Below are positions 53,428-62,322 of a DNA stretch of 64,000 nt, one piece after another. The notes under the pieces were generated by a model. It saw nothing but the letters and a program-made list of their open reading frames with translations, was not told where the DNA came from and did not search any database. The translations under genes were made by a program, and so were the position numbers. Origin of the DNA: Oceanospirillaceae bacterium (GTDB lineage Bacteria; Pseudomonadota; Gammaproteobacteria; Pseudomonadales; Balneatricaceae). Every line of letters starts with the position of its first letter. The stretch's first letter is position 1. The stretch covers positions 372,001 through 436,000 of the forward strand of contig JABSQZ010000001.1 in the NCBI GenBank assembly GCA_013215505.1. Reading direction: 5' to 3'.

Positions 53428-55284
53428 TTAGGCCTGACCTACAGCTCCCATCGATTCGCTGGCCCAATTGATACTTTCCCTATAGGCGCTGTCGTAGACT
53501 TCACTATCAATACCAGTGGATAGTTTTTTCCAATTTCCACAGGTAAAATTAATAGTATTATACAAAATTTTGCCCATATCACCCTGCCCCTCGTTGATCG
53601 CGGTCTTTATTTCTGAGCTCAGAGGGACTTGTTCCAGTAAATCGCTCATTTCTATATCTAACATAGCGTTTAACCCCGATATCATACCGGCAATCATATA
53701 GCCTGAAACATCTGAAATACCGTTCGAGAGAGCGACTTTTTCACACATTTTGCCGCGAATTAGTAACTGAGTAGCCAGCTCCTCGGGTTTCTCTTCATTG
53801 GAAATCATCACAATGATCAGTGCCCATTTCTTTACCTCCCCAACTCCTAATATGTTGATAGTCTCTTTCACTGAGCTGATTTCGCGCACTAAGCCATTGG
53901 CACTGGAGTTGACAATACGCAGTAATTTAAAAGTAAACACTGGATCTTTTAAAATGAGTTTTTCTAGTTCTTCATTGCTGATATTTGGATTTTGTAAAGC
54001 TTGAATAATGCTCAATAATTTAAGCTTGGATGGCTCAATTTTGGTATTTTCGATTATTTTCGGTTTAGATAGAAAATAACCCTGAAATAATTTAAAGCCC
54101 AACGCCTTACAGTGATTATACATCTCGTGGGTTTCAATTTTTTCAGCCAGTAGTGCGACTTTATAAGTTCTGAGTTTTTCAACTTGTTCGGTAACTTGTT
54201 GAAAGCTCATATCCATTACATCGACCTTAATTATCTGAGCGAGTTTTAGCAGTGGGATGTATTGGTCGTCGTAAAGGAAGTCATCGAGGGCAATAGTGTA
54301 GCCTTTTTTACGCAGTGCCTGGACGCTTTTGATCAGCTCATCAGTGACTTTAACGTCTTCTAATATCTCTAGTACAATTTGATTGTTAGGCAAGTCAGGT
54401 AAAGTATTATCCACTATTAAATCATATGTTAAGTTGATAAAGGCGGGCATACGTTTTAAAAGTTTATCTTGATAAACTGAGGTGTAGCTATTGAGAAGTA
54501 CATCAATAGTCGCGAGCGATCCGCAGAAGTTAAAAACCGCATTATTGTCATTCGCGTCAGATCGATGTAGTAGCTCGTAGGCAACTGTCTGCATCTTAGT
54601 ATTAAAAATGGGCTGACGCGCCATTAATGTCTTCTTTTTTAATTTTCTTGTGTTGGATATTAAAGCAATTTGCGAGGGGGACACGGATTTAGTGTTTAGC
54701 TGCCTCTGCTGAGGCTTTGCAAAAAAGTACCCTTGAAAATAGCTAAAGCCTAGGTCTAATGCCACATCAAAGCTATCATAAGATTCTATTTTATGGGCAA
54801 GAAATCTGATTTTGGGAAATTTCTTTGCTGTGGAAATTATTTTTTGGATTGCTTCAAATGAATGATTTATGAAATCAATCTTGATTATATCTATATAGGG
54901 GTAAAAGTGCTTCCACACCGCTAGGGCTTCAGGATTTTCTATGACAACGGTATGGCCCGCAGCTTTAAGTTTTTTAACTTCGGCTAACAGCTGTTTACCG
55001 GGCTTGGCGGACTTTAATACCCCTACTGCAACTCTTCCAGAAGATATAAGACTGGGGTATTTTAATTGTAAACATTTCGTTGTGAAGTTAATGAATGCGG
55101 GTTTTCCACCGGTAAGGTCCATGAGGCTGAAATCAAGCTGGTGAGCAATTGTTTCATCTCCTGAACTCTGTTCTTTGCTTAAGCTTTCAAAAGTACTGCC
55201 AATGCTGTCGCGAAATTGCAGTTCGTAGCCGATTAGTTCTTTAGATCTGTCTAGAATTGGCTGGCGAGTAGCGTGAAGTTGCAT
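53428..55284 (-). CDS. EAL-EAL-HDOD signalling protein (duplicated degenerate EAL)
   Basis: A 618-residue protein. Residues 1-205 and 218-410 are two EAL-like domains in tandem, both starting with a RQPI motif (ATRQPILDRSKELIGYELQF and MARQPIFNTKMQTVAYELLH) and both ending GFSYFQGYFFAKPQ-like / GFKLFQGYFLSKPK. Residues 415-600 are an HDOD domain (ISNEELEKLILKDPVFTFKLLRIVNSSANGL). YuxH-type proteins have a single EAL-HDOD pair. The EAL signature is YELQF/YELLH rather than EAL, and metal and catalytic residues are not conserved, so phosphodiesterase activity is doubtful. It may bind c-di-GMP or a partner. Confidence 0.82.
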   Translation of the reverse strand: MQLHATRQPILDRSKELIGYELQFRDSIGSTFESLSKEQSSGDETIAHQLDFSLMDLTGGKPAFINFTTKCLQLKYPSLISSGRVAVGVLKSAKPGKQLLAEVKKLKAAGHTVVIENPEALAVWKHFYPYIDIIKIDFINHSFEAIQKIISTAKKFPKIRFLAHKIESYDSFDVALDLGFSYFQGYFFAKPQQRQLNTKSVSPSQIALISNTRKLKKKTLMARQPIFNTKMQTVAYELLHRSDANDNNAVFNFCGSLATIDVLLNSYTSVYQDKLLKRMPAFINLTYDLIVDNTLPDLPNNQIVLEILEDVKVTDELIKSVQALRKKGYTIALDDFLYDDQYIPLLKLAQIIKVDVMDMSFQQVTEQVEKLRTYKVALLAEKIETHEMYNHCKALGFKLFQGYFLSKPKIIENTKIEPSKLKLLSIIQALQNPNISNEELEKLILKDPVFTFKLLRIVNSSANGLVREISSVKETINILGVGEVKKWALIIVMISNEEKPEELATQLLIRGKMCEKVALSNGISDVSGYMIAGMISGLNAMLDIEMSDLLEQVPLSSEIKTAINEGQGDMGKILYNTINFTCGNWKKLSTGIDSEVYDSAYRESINWASESMGAVGQA

Positions 55285-55708
55285 TTTTAAATGTCCAATA
55301 TTAGTGCGACAGCTTTAAATCTCTTGTAAGTTCATTTAACTTTTAGGAGGCATTGAGTATCGAGGCTAATTATTTTTTGTGATACTAACCCTCACTGAAT
55401 GAATGATATATGAATATTCATATATCACATAAATTTATATTCCCTATCAGGTTGTTTTTATTTATTTATCCTTGTATAAGGTATATGCGGAAGATGGTAT
55501 TTAAAAATTATTTTATTGCTAACAAAGTATATGATAATAAATTATTGATATTAGAAAAATGATTTATTCAGACATGCTGTTGTATGAGATTGGCGTATTT
55601 GAGATAGAAACGGAAGCTAAGCTATTACTTGTTGACGAGACTGGATCCTTTAGTGATTAGTGATTCATGCAATATTAAAAATATACTTTAAGTAAAGGCT
55701 AGTTAATA
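55285..55708. other. AT-rich divergent promoter region
   Basis: No gene. It holds a 24-bp perfect palindrome (55404-55427) and runs of A/T that could serve two promoters. Confidence 0.5.
55404..55427. promoter_or_regulatory. 24-bp perfect palindrome, unassigned
   Basis: Centre GAATATTC; arms TGATATATGAAT and ATTCATATATCA. Located 120 bp before the EAL gene start and 282 bp before the PilZ gene start. It could be an operator or a cruciform-forming site. Confidence 0.55.
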
Positions 55709-56428
55709 ATGAATACAGATAACCAAACTATCAATGAGTTTATATATCATTTAACACCGGGTAAAGTAATAGACCTGCAACTCGGAAACTCACGCCTCGT
55801 TAGAATAAAACCAAAAATCATTGGCATCGATTTGGGGCGTTATATACTGGTAAAATTCCCAAGCAAATTAAATCACTCTGATTATGAAGATGTACTTATC
55901 TCGGGGGGCAGTGTAATTGTTCGTTATATTCTTGAAGGGCTAAATGGTGAATGCGTTGCGTTTTCAACAACGATACAGCAAGTATTAACGACTACTCCAG
56001 ACCGATTGATTTTTTTGAAATATCCAATACGTATTGAAAACCGTCAGCTACGAATTGATCAACGTGAAAAAACTTACCTACCCGCTCAAATCTCACAAAA
56101 TAAAATTGACAATAGATTAACCGGTAATTGTATTGATGGCTATATAGTCGATATTTCTGCCCGTGGTTGCCAATTTTCATTTAGACCAAAAGGCGGTAAA
56201 AGTGGTATCAAAAAGTGCCCTGTTCATATTGCAATAACACTTATGGGTATGGATACAGCCTTTATTATAGATGCACATGTTAAAAATAACCGGCTAGAGA
56301 ATGGTCATATGCTAGTTGGAATTATGTTTGATGAATCATCATTGGAAGAAGTTTCAGTGCTGCTTGATGGAATGGCTATTGAATCGATATCCCCCCGGAA
56401 AATCCAGCTAACAGGGAGTGATTCATGA
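55709..56428 (+). CDS. YcgR-like PilZ domain protein
   Basis: A 239-residue protein: a PilZN-like beta-domain (about 10-110) followed by a PilZ domain (about 118-235). The second c-di-GMP motif, DISARGCQFSF (D-x-S-x-x-G), is intact. The first motif is imperfect: RIDQREKTYLPAQI has only one of the two arginines in the usual position. YcgR-type proteins bind c-di-GMP and slow flagellar rotation or act on exopolysaccharide. The adjacent divergent EAL-EAL-HDOD gene suggests a local c-di-GMP cluster. Confidence 0.8.
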   Translation: MNTDNQTINEFIYHLTPGKVIDLQLGNSRLVRIKPKIIGIDLGRYILVKFPSKLNHSDYEDVLISGGSVIVRYILEGLNGECVAFSTTIQQVLTTTPDRLIFLKYPIRIENRQLRIDQREKTYLPAQISQNKIDNRLTGNCIDGYIVDISARGCQFSFRPKGGKSGIKKCPVHIAITLMGMDTAFIIDAHVKNNRLENGHMLVGIMFDESSLEEVSVLLDGMAIESISPRKIQLTGSDS

Positions 56429-56573
56429 TTTTCAAAACGGCTGCAATGTATCAGTTGCTACGGTTGGCCAAGTTGCTTAGCAAGTGTTTAATCTGTGATT
56501 GACTATCGTCGGTATAGGCCAATGGACTCATTATCTTTATATGCATTAATTGTTCAAGCTTAGTGGAATTCAG

Positions 56574-57086
56574 ATGAGAAAATTTAATATTTCCAGACCC
56601 AATGCAGTATCCATTGCTTGTTGGACAATTGTATTAGTAATGATTGCTGTACTTGCAACCAACCTTGATTTGATTGTTAAGCTTAAAGGAGGGGGTCATG
56701 AATCTTTCATTTCAGCCGAGATTACTGAAAACCCATATCAGATCAATATTTACTATTTTCCCAAACGCAAAAATAGCGCTAAAGCCTTGACTCACTATTT
56801 TGAACAGCAAGGTTATCTTGTAAAAACGCTTAAGGCTTCAGAACTAAAGAATTCACAGGCAACCAAATATTCACCATCACACTTTTTTTTCAATAAAGAA
56901 GATTTCGGCCTGGCAATGGAAATAAAGTCTGAGATGGGACAAGTACTGGGTTATCCTATTAGCGCATATAAATTTAGTGTTTCACAAAGTATTCCTTCAA
57001 TGATAATTATTTTTACAGAGGCAGAGGTCGACCCAGTGGGTGAATATGCTCTTAACGCTCATAAACATGAAGAAAGTACTAACTAA
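56574..57086 (+). CDS. Membrane-anchored protein with LytR_C-like domain, unknown function
   Basis: A 170-residue protein. One helix at about 15-35 (VSIACWTIVLVMIAVLATNL); the extracytoplasmic part (about 50-165) has ENPYQINIYYFPKRKNSAKALTHYFEQQGYLVKTLKASELK, similar in pattern to LytR C-terminal domains (small alpha/beta folds that bind cell-wall partners). ATG 56574 was chosen over a TTG at 56550. It follows the PilZ gene by 145 bp. No firm family. Confidence 0.5.
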   Translation: MRKFNISRPNAVSIACWTIVLVMIAVLATNLDLIVKLKGGGHESFISAEITENPYQINIYYFPKRKNSAKALTHYFEQQGYLVKTLKASELKNSQATKYSPSHFFFNKEDFGLAMEIKSEMGQVLGYPISAYKFSVSQSIPSMIIIFTEAEVDPVGEYALNAHKHEESTN

Positions 57087-57908
57087 ATTGTTGTATTGCT
57101 GTGATATCGCCAAGTAGCTAGCGTCTGCTTTGTGGCGAATTCAATGGATCAGCGGCAGTGCAAATTGCCGGAAGATAATTCCCACTTCCACGCCTCTTAA
57201 GCAAAGACGGTATACTAGGTATAAGTTGAAAAGCATTCCCATTCCCTCAAATGCACTCTAGCTCTAGAGCTAATCATGATTCATTTGTTCATCATGTCTT
57301 CGCTATAATCACTAAAGAAAATCGACTAGCCAGTCGGACAAAATACTGATTAGTGCATTATATGAAAAATTCAATATATGGCTGATTTAATGAGGTTTAA
57401 TCAAGTGAAACTCATGAACTATTTGAAATTGGGTCAACAGTCAAATCAAATATTTTAACTTTTGAAAGCCCTCGCTTAGGCTGTTGTGATGTAACAAAAG
57501 GTCTCAATATATATTTGAGCTGGCACTGTTGATGGAACAGCAATTTTGGTGTTCAGCTGTGGAATTCAGGAATAGCAACGACAAGGCGCAATAATAGATA
57601 TGTCTGGCCAATAAGGAATGGGTTATTCGCGGGTGCAGACTTGTAGCCTTTGTTAGGGCCTCATTAGCCAGAAGCAAGTAACAATGGCAAATTTTAATCA
57701 ATGCCTTCATAACAGCGAGTCCACTGTCTTCAGCAATGCTATAGCCTGGGAGGTATTACAACTGCAGATTCACTCTACGAAATTGCTTTAATGAGACGCT
57801 TTATCAAACTGTGATTAGACAAATCTATCTTGGAGTTTAGGAGGATAAAGACTTTTCGCTACTTATCAGAGATAGCATATCCCCTAAAGACGCGCTTGGC
57901 CCAAAACT
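57087..57908. other. Gene-free stretch, unidentified
   Basis: About 820 bp with no reading frame that I can support. A 68-codon minus-strand frame at 57504-57710 has no recognisable motif, and other short frames look like decayed sequence. Confidence 0.4.
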
Positions 57909-57943
57909 AAAAAAGGGCTTACTCGTTAAAGTATGCCCTTTAA
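57909..57943 (-). terminator. Rho-independent terminator of the cold-shock gene
   Basis: On the minus strand, AAGGGCATACT pairs with AGTAAGCCCTT (one T-T mismatch) around a 6-nt loop, followed by six Ts. Confidence 0.85.
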
Positions 57944-58005
57944 ATCACTACTAGCTTTCACTAATAGTCTTTGTTTACCCGGAATATTGCCCGGGATATA
58001 GCGAT

Positions 58006-58215
58006 TTAGATAGCTACAATGTTTTCAGCTTGCGGGCCTTTCTGACCTTGACCTAAAACAAACTCAACACGCTGACCTTCAGCCAGAGTCTTAAATCCGT
58101 CGCCAGCAATCGCTGAGAAGTGTGCAAAAACGTCTGGACCAGACTCTTGTTCTATGAAACCGAAACCTTTAGATTCGTTGAACCATTTGACTGTACCAGT
58201 AGTTGTATTAGACAT
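58006..58215 (-). CDS. CspA-family cold-shock protein
   Basis: A 69-residue OB-fold protein with RNP1 (KGFGFIE) and RNP2 (DVFAHFSAI) and [16 protein letters not shown] at its start. It acts as an RNA chaperone; expression often depends on a long 5' leader, and here the next upstream gene ends about 350 bp away. AGGAT precedes ATG. It ends at a strong terminator. Confidence 0.95.
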   Translation of the reverse strand: MSNTTTGTVKWFNESKGFGFIEQESGPDVFAHFSAIAGDGFKTLAEGQRVEFVLGQGQKGPQAENIVAI

Positions 58216-58516
58216 AATATTATCCTGTATTGTAAAATAAATAAGTGCGCCTATAAGGCATTTTTAAGATGTAACAGACTGAAATTTGGTAACACTTGGA
58301 AACTACAGGACGAGAAATCACGTAATGGAGGCTTCAAACAAGAGACTTTCTTTCTAGCTGCGGGCACTATATAGAAGACCTTAACTGCGGTCAAACAATT
58401 TGTCTGTTTTTTGATCAGTTAAGTTTAGAAATATTTGAAATACGTTGACCAGCCAAAAGCTGGTGAATAAGACAAAGCTTAATAGATTTTACTATTAGCC
58501 CCAACTATTGAGCAGC
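58216..58516. other. Probable long leader of the cold-shock gene
   Basis: No gene. Csp mRNAs often have a long structured 5' leader; this would be the candidate region, but I could not identify a specific cold-box. Confidence 0.4.
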
Positions 58517-58545
58517 GAATGTGATCAATCCGTGAGATCACATTC
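58517..58545. terminator. Hairpin after the PEP-mutase-like gene
   Basis: GAATGTGATC and GATCACATTC form a perfect 10-bp stem around 9 nt, 21 bp beyond the stop of the leftward gene; no T tract. Confidence 0.5.
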
Positions 58546-58565
58546 TCTATCCTATTTCTAAATAG

Positions 58566-59330
58566 TTAAAATACCGGCGCAAATGAATTCGCTGTTTGTA
58601 TCTGATTAAGCCGTGTTTCAAAGTCAGCTTGCAATTTATCAAATAAGAAATTACCCATGCTGATACGCTTTACCCCCAATGATGCAAGGGAATCAAAATC
58701 GGCTAAATCAGGCATACACATCACATTTAACGCAAGTGTGCTGTTACTGATAACGGCTTGAATATCTTGGATGTTGGTAATGCAAGGTACAAACAAACCA
58801 TCTGCTCCAGCGGTTGTATATAAACTTGCCCGCGTTTTCGTTTCGGCCAAGGCGTCCTCTTGACCCAGTAAAAATGTATCGGTTCTGACATTCATAAATA
58901 CATCGATCTTATCCTTTAGAAGTTGCCCCTTGATGGCCGATAGATACCCGGCAAAGCTGTTTGCATCAATCAATTTACGTGTGTCAGTGACTCTACTGTC
59001 TTCAATGTTGATACCGACGACCCCTACTTCTGCAAGTGTCTTAATATACGCCGCTGTTATAAGCGGGTCTTGACTATAACCCGCTTCAATATCAACCGTG
59101 AGGGGTAACTTGCTGCAGCTCAGGATGCGTTTAACTATAAACAGCAATTCTTCGAATGCTATTTCTTCACCATCTTCGTAACCTAGCATGCTTGCAATGG
59201 CCGCACTTGAAGTACCGATAGCAATAAAGCCTAGTTTTTGCGCGGTTAGCGCGCTTGCAACATCCCATACATTACAAATCATCAGGGGTGTTGCCTGCTG
59301 GTGAAGTAGATTAAATTGTTGCGTTTTCAT
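58566..59330 (-). CDS. Isocitrate lyase/PEP mutase family enzyme
   Basis: A 254-residue TIM-barrel enzyme. MICNVWDVASALTAQKLGFIAIGTSSAAIASMLGYEDG is the family N-terminus; TVDIEAGYSQDP and GVVGINIEDSRVTD carry metal-ligand Asp/Glu, and NVRTDTFLLG (the R of the active site) follows. The family includes methylisocitrate lyase, PEP mutase and oxaloacetate/2-oxo-acid lyases; this short form is often unassigned. It is divergent from a LysR gene, with a palindromic LysR site between them. Confidence 0.87.
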   Translation of the reverse strand: MKTQQFNLLHQQATPLMICNVWDVASALTAQKLGFIAIGTSSAAIASMLGYEDGEEIAFEELLFIVKRILSCSKLPLTVDIEAGYSQDPLITAAYIKTLAEVGVVGINIEDSRVTDTRKLIDANSFAGYLSAIKGQLLKDKIDVFMNVRTDTFLLGQEDALAETKTRASLYTTAGADGLFVPCITNIQDIQAVISNSTLALNVMCMPDLADFDSLASLGVKRISMGNFLFDKLQADFETRLNQIQTANSFAPVF

Positions 59331-59437
59331 ATTGAAGGTCTCATTTTATGTTGTTCAGATATAAGCAGCTGTGCTGCGTAACTGCGAATAATTATGCTGA
59401 CAGTGCAGGGTGAAAACCAACGATAAAACTCGATTTG

Positions 59438-59460
59438 TATTATAAGCTGTGCTTATAATA
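59438..59460. promoter_or_regulatory. LysR-type operator between divergent genes
   Basis: Perfect 10-bp arms TATTATAAGC and GCTTATAATA around TGT, of the T-N11-A LysR type. It lies 35 bp before lysR and 108 bp before the PEP-mutase-like gene. Confidence 0.7.
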
Positions 59461-59494
59461 GTTTCCCCGAAAATGATTAGTAATTTTGTATCTC

Positions 59495-60409
59495 ATGGAA
59501 AAAGCTTTAAGAAATTTAAATCTATTGCGCAGCTTCGAGTGCGCCGCGCGGCATCATAGTTATAGTAAAGCTGCCTCTGAGCTCTACATATCCCAAGCCG
59601 CTGTCAGCCAGCAAATGCGCCAATTGGAAGCGGCACTTGGCAGTCAGCTATTTATCAGAAAAGGCAAACAAATGCTGCTGACGCAAAAAGGTCAGGCCCT
59701 GTTTGAAGCCTCACAGCAAGCATTCGGTATTTTACAAAAGTGTGTTAATGAAATAAAAGAAGAAGGTATCCCCGGCAAGCTAACTATTACTTCAACACAG
59801 GCTTTTACCGCATTATGGTTGATGCCAAAACTGCATAAGTTCTCTGAGAAGTACCCAGAAATAGAAATACGAGTACTGTCATCATCTGCCTTTGACGACC
59901 TTAAACAACAACATATTGATCTTGCTATCCGCTTTGGTACTTCTGTTACAGACAACACCGACCCGGGATTTTCCTGTGAGTATTTTGGTGAAGATCCTGT
60001 ATACCCGGTGTGCTCCGCACAGCTGGCAAAAACACTCAACTTTGATGTGCCCTCCGATCTACTGCAAACCTGGTTAGTGAGCCTGGAAAATCCGGGAGCC
60101 TATGACTGGCCATCCTGGTTTGAACATGCAGGTATAACAGCTTATCGAGAACACCGCCGCTGGACCCAAGTTCACAGCACTGATATGGCGCTAAATGCGG
60201 TCGTAAGCGGCCACGGTTTTACATTAGCCGCCCGCTATTTGTATGCTCAACAAATCAATTCAGGCCAGCTGGTGATGCCGGTAGTTATTGCCCACCCCAA
60301 CGTGGTAAAACGCTATCTGGTATTTGACCCTAACTCTGCAAAAATAGCCCGTCTCAGGGTATTTATGCAGTGGCTGAAAACGGAGATTGATACGAGTAGC
60401 GAGTCGTAA
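59495..60409 (+). CDS. LysR family regulator (GcvA-like)
   Basis: A 304-residue LysR protein. DNA-binding domain: LLRSFECAARHHSYSKAASELYISQAAVSQQMRQLEAALGSQLFIRKG. The effector domain holds LTITSTQAFTALWLMPKLHKFSEKYPEIEI and ALNAVVSGHGFTLAARYL. It probably regulates the divergent PEP-mutase-like gene from the LysR box. The last residues SSES and the TAA are encoded inside the heptamer element (TCG TAA). Confidence 0.88.
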   Translation: MEKALRNLNLLRSFECAARHHSYSKAASELYISQAAVSQQMRQLEAALGSQLFIRKGKQMLLTQKGQALFEASQQAFGILQKCVNEIKEEGIPGKLTITSTQAFTALWLMPKLHKFSEKYPEIEIRVLSSSAFDDLKQQHIDLAIRFGTSVTDNTDPGFSCEYFGEDPVYPVCSAQLAKTLNFDVPSDLLQTWLVSLENPGAYDWPSWFEHAGITAYREHRRWTQVHSTDMALNAVVSGHGFTLAARYLYAQQINSGQLVMPVVIAHPNVVKRYLVFDPNSAKIARLRVFMQWLKTEIDTSSES

Positions 60410-60528
60410 GTCGTAAGTCGTAAGTCGTAAGTCGTAAGTCTTTTGATTGTTACTTACGACTTACGACTGCATTCCTGTTACTTACGACTTACGACTCGAT
60501 ACTTGCTACTTGTTCACCTCGATATTTG
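60394..60528. repeat. Heptamer/hairpin element: GTCGTAA x5, loop, ACTTACG x2, spacer, ACTTACG x2
   Basis: GAGTAGCGA, GTCGTAA x5 (60403-60437), then GTCTTTTGATTGTT, ACTTACG x2 (60452-60465), a spacer, ACTTACG x2 (60480-60493) and CGATACTTGCTACTTG. The segment 60423-60439 pairs perfectly with 60452-60468 (17 bp, 12-nt loop). It lies between convergent lysR and the SDR-like gene. Confidence 0.9.
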
Positions 60529-61260
60529 CTACTTTTTTATTTCGCTATTATAGATCACCGGAAACTGCCCCCGCCACTGCTGCCATTTGGTTTCATCCTT
60601 GAGTAGATGCAAGATTGCGTTGGCGACATTCTGACGACTAGTCTGACCGGGGTTGAAGATAGCGCTGCGGATCGGCGACGGGTGTAATTGGTACTGACTT
60701 ACCGCCGGTGAATCGATCAGAGTATCTGGACGCAGCACTAGCCATTCAATTTGCGCATTTATTTGGCCAACTTCAGCACGCAGAAAATCTGCCGCCCGCT
60801 CGTTATCCAAATGGGGTGGCAACAATAAGCGCAGTAGACCAATCACTGCCATTTGCGCCAGCGAAACGGTCTCTTTCAGATCGCGGTTTCCAACCCCGCT
60901 ACTGCTCATGAGGATAAATTTAACCGGATATTCTGCTGAATTTTGTTCAATCGCAGCGCAGACACGCCGGGTAGCTTCAGTGACTAAGTTTCGCGGTTGA
61001 CCATAGATACCTTTAAAGTTCATGTTATGGCCAAGGCAAGAGACGACCGCACTGCAGCTTTCAACATAGCCACTGAGTTCAATATCACTGAGCTGCAAAA
61101 TACTGCCTTGAATCAATTCTAAGTTGCTGTGTTGACTAAGAGTTTTAGGAAAACTAGATATATTCCGGACGATAGCCACTACTTGCTGCCCGCCCTCCAG
61201 TAATTGTTGCACTAATAATTTACCCGTGGCACCACTGGCGCCCAGCACTAATGTTTTCAT
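60529..61260 (-). CDS. NAD(P)-binding (atypical SDR) family protein
   Basis: A 243-residue protein of the NmrA/atypical SDR group: cofactor motif LVLGASGATGKLLVQQLLEGG (GxxGxxG), VIVRN, AVVSCLGHNMNFKGIYG, LMSSSGVGN and VLRPDTLIDSPAVSQY. These are NAD(P)-dependent reductases or redox-sensing proteins; YwnB-type proteins are similar. ATG 61260 was chosen (preceded by AAGGCG). Divergent from a LysR gene at 61415. Its TAG stop abuts the heptamer element. Confidence 0.82.
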   Translation of the reverse strand: MKTLVLGASGATGKLLVQQLLEGGQQVVAIVRNISSFPKTLSQHSNLELIQGSILQLSDIELSGYVESCSAVVSCLGHNMNFKGIYGQPRNLVTEATRRVCAAIEQNSAEYPVKFILMSSSGVGNRDLKETVSLAQMAVIGLLRLLLPPHLDNERAADFLRAEVGQINAQIEWLVLRPDTLIDSPAVSQYQLHPSPIRSAIFNPGQTSRQNVANAILHLLKDETKWQQWRGQFPVIYNSEIKK

Positions 61261-61414
61261 AGACACGCCTTTTTAATCGCACACTCAAACTATTTGATCT
61301 AAATACGGGTAAAGCGCAGTGCTATTACCGTTAATAATTTCCAGATGGCAATTTTATTCCATTCAATATAGGATGATAATCCCCAATAATTGCATTAAAG
61401 GTATTCATTTTTGT

Positions 61415-62305
61415 ATGGACTGGCGCGCTGTAAAGTTCGACTGGAACCGTGCCCGGGCATTTCTGGTCACTGTCGAAGAAGGATCGCTATCTGCCGCTGC
61501 CCGCGCACTGGGGATGAGCCAACCGACGCTGGGACGACAAGTATCGGCGCTGGAAGCGGAGTTAGGGGTAGTGTTGTTCGAAAGGGTCGGCACTGGCTTA
61601 GAGCTCACCCCTAGCGGTCTGGAGTTACTTGAGCAAGTACGGGCTATGGGAGCAGCCGCGAATAGATTTTCACTGGCCGCCAGTGGCCAGTCGCAGCAAC
61701 TGCAAGGTATTGTCTGTATCAGTGCCAGCGAAGTACACGCCGCTTTTTGGCTGCCGCCTATCATCGCAAAACTGCGAAGGTTACAACCAAAGATAACCAT
61801 TGAGCTGGTTGCGACCAGCAAGATCAGTGACCTACAGCGCCGCGAGGCCGATATCGCGATTCGCAATTTTCGTCCCACCCAGCCTGAATTGATTACAAAA
61901 AAAATCAAAGATTCCACTGCCAGACTCTATGCAACCCCACAATATCTGCAAGCAATCGGGCCTGTTAACACTGCGATGGATTTACAAAGGGCCGAATTTA
62001 TCAGCATCGACAGCACCGGTATGTTACTCAAAGGTTTAAATGATCGAGGACTCAATATAAACAAAGACAACTTTACGATCTTGTGCGAAAGCTACTTAGT
62101 ACACTGGCAGTTAGTCAAACAGGGGTTAGGTATCGGCATAATGCCCGAGGATATTGGCGATGCAGAGCCTGCAGTAGTAAGGGTTTTAGGTAATCAAGTG
62201 CCTCTCACTTTCCCCATATGGCTAACCACCCACCGCGAACTGCATACCAGCCGACGGGTACGGTTAGGGTTCGATTTGTTGGCAGAAGAATTAAAAAATC
62301 AGTAG
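61415..62305 (+). CDS. LysR family regulator
   Basis: A 296-residue LysR protein. DNA-binding domain: FDWNRARAFLVTVEEGSLSAAARALGMSQPTLGRQVSALEAELGVVLFERVGTG. The effector domain contains GIVCISASEVHAAFWLPPIIAKLRRLQPKITIELV and LGIGIMPEDIGDAEPAV. An upstream in-frame ATG (61319) would add unconserved residues. It is divergent from the NAD(P)-binding gene, a typical pair. Its TAG (62303-62305) is in the AGTAGCGAGTCGTAAG left flank of a heptamer element. Confidence 0.88.
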   Translation: MDWRAVKFDWNRARAFLVTVEEGSLSAAARALGMSQPTLGRQVSALEAELGVVLFERVGTGLELTPSGLELLEQVRAMGAAANRFSLAASGQSQQLQGIVCISASEVHAAFWLPPIIAKLRRLQPKITIELVATSKISDLQRREADIAIRNFRPTQPELITKKIKDSTARLYATPQYLQAIGPVNTAMDLQRAEFISIDSTGMLLKGLNDRGLNINKDNFTILCESYLVHWQLVKQGLGIGIMPEDIGDAEPAVVRVLGNQVPLTFPIWLTTHRELHTSRRVRLGFDLLAEELKNQ

Positions 62306-62322
62306 CGAGTCGTAAGTATCGA

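Noticed and set aside
57504-57710. 68-codon minus-strand frame as a gene
   Set aside because: No recognisable family, no good ribosome-binding site, and surrounding sequence looks decayed.
58517-58545. CRP-like site (TGTGATC ... GATCACA)
   Set aside because: The spacing between the TGTGA and TCACA halves is 13 bp instead of 6, and it lies at a gene 3' end; better explained as a hairpin.
61405-61917. 170-codon minus-strand frame across the lysR gene
   Set aside because: Antisense shadow of a clear LysR DNA-binding domain.
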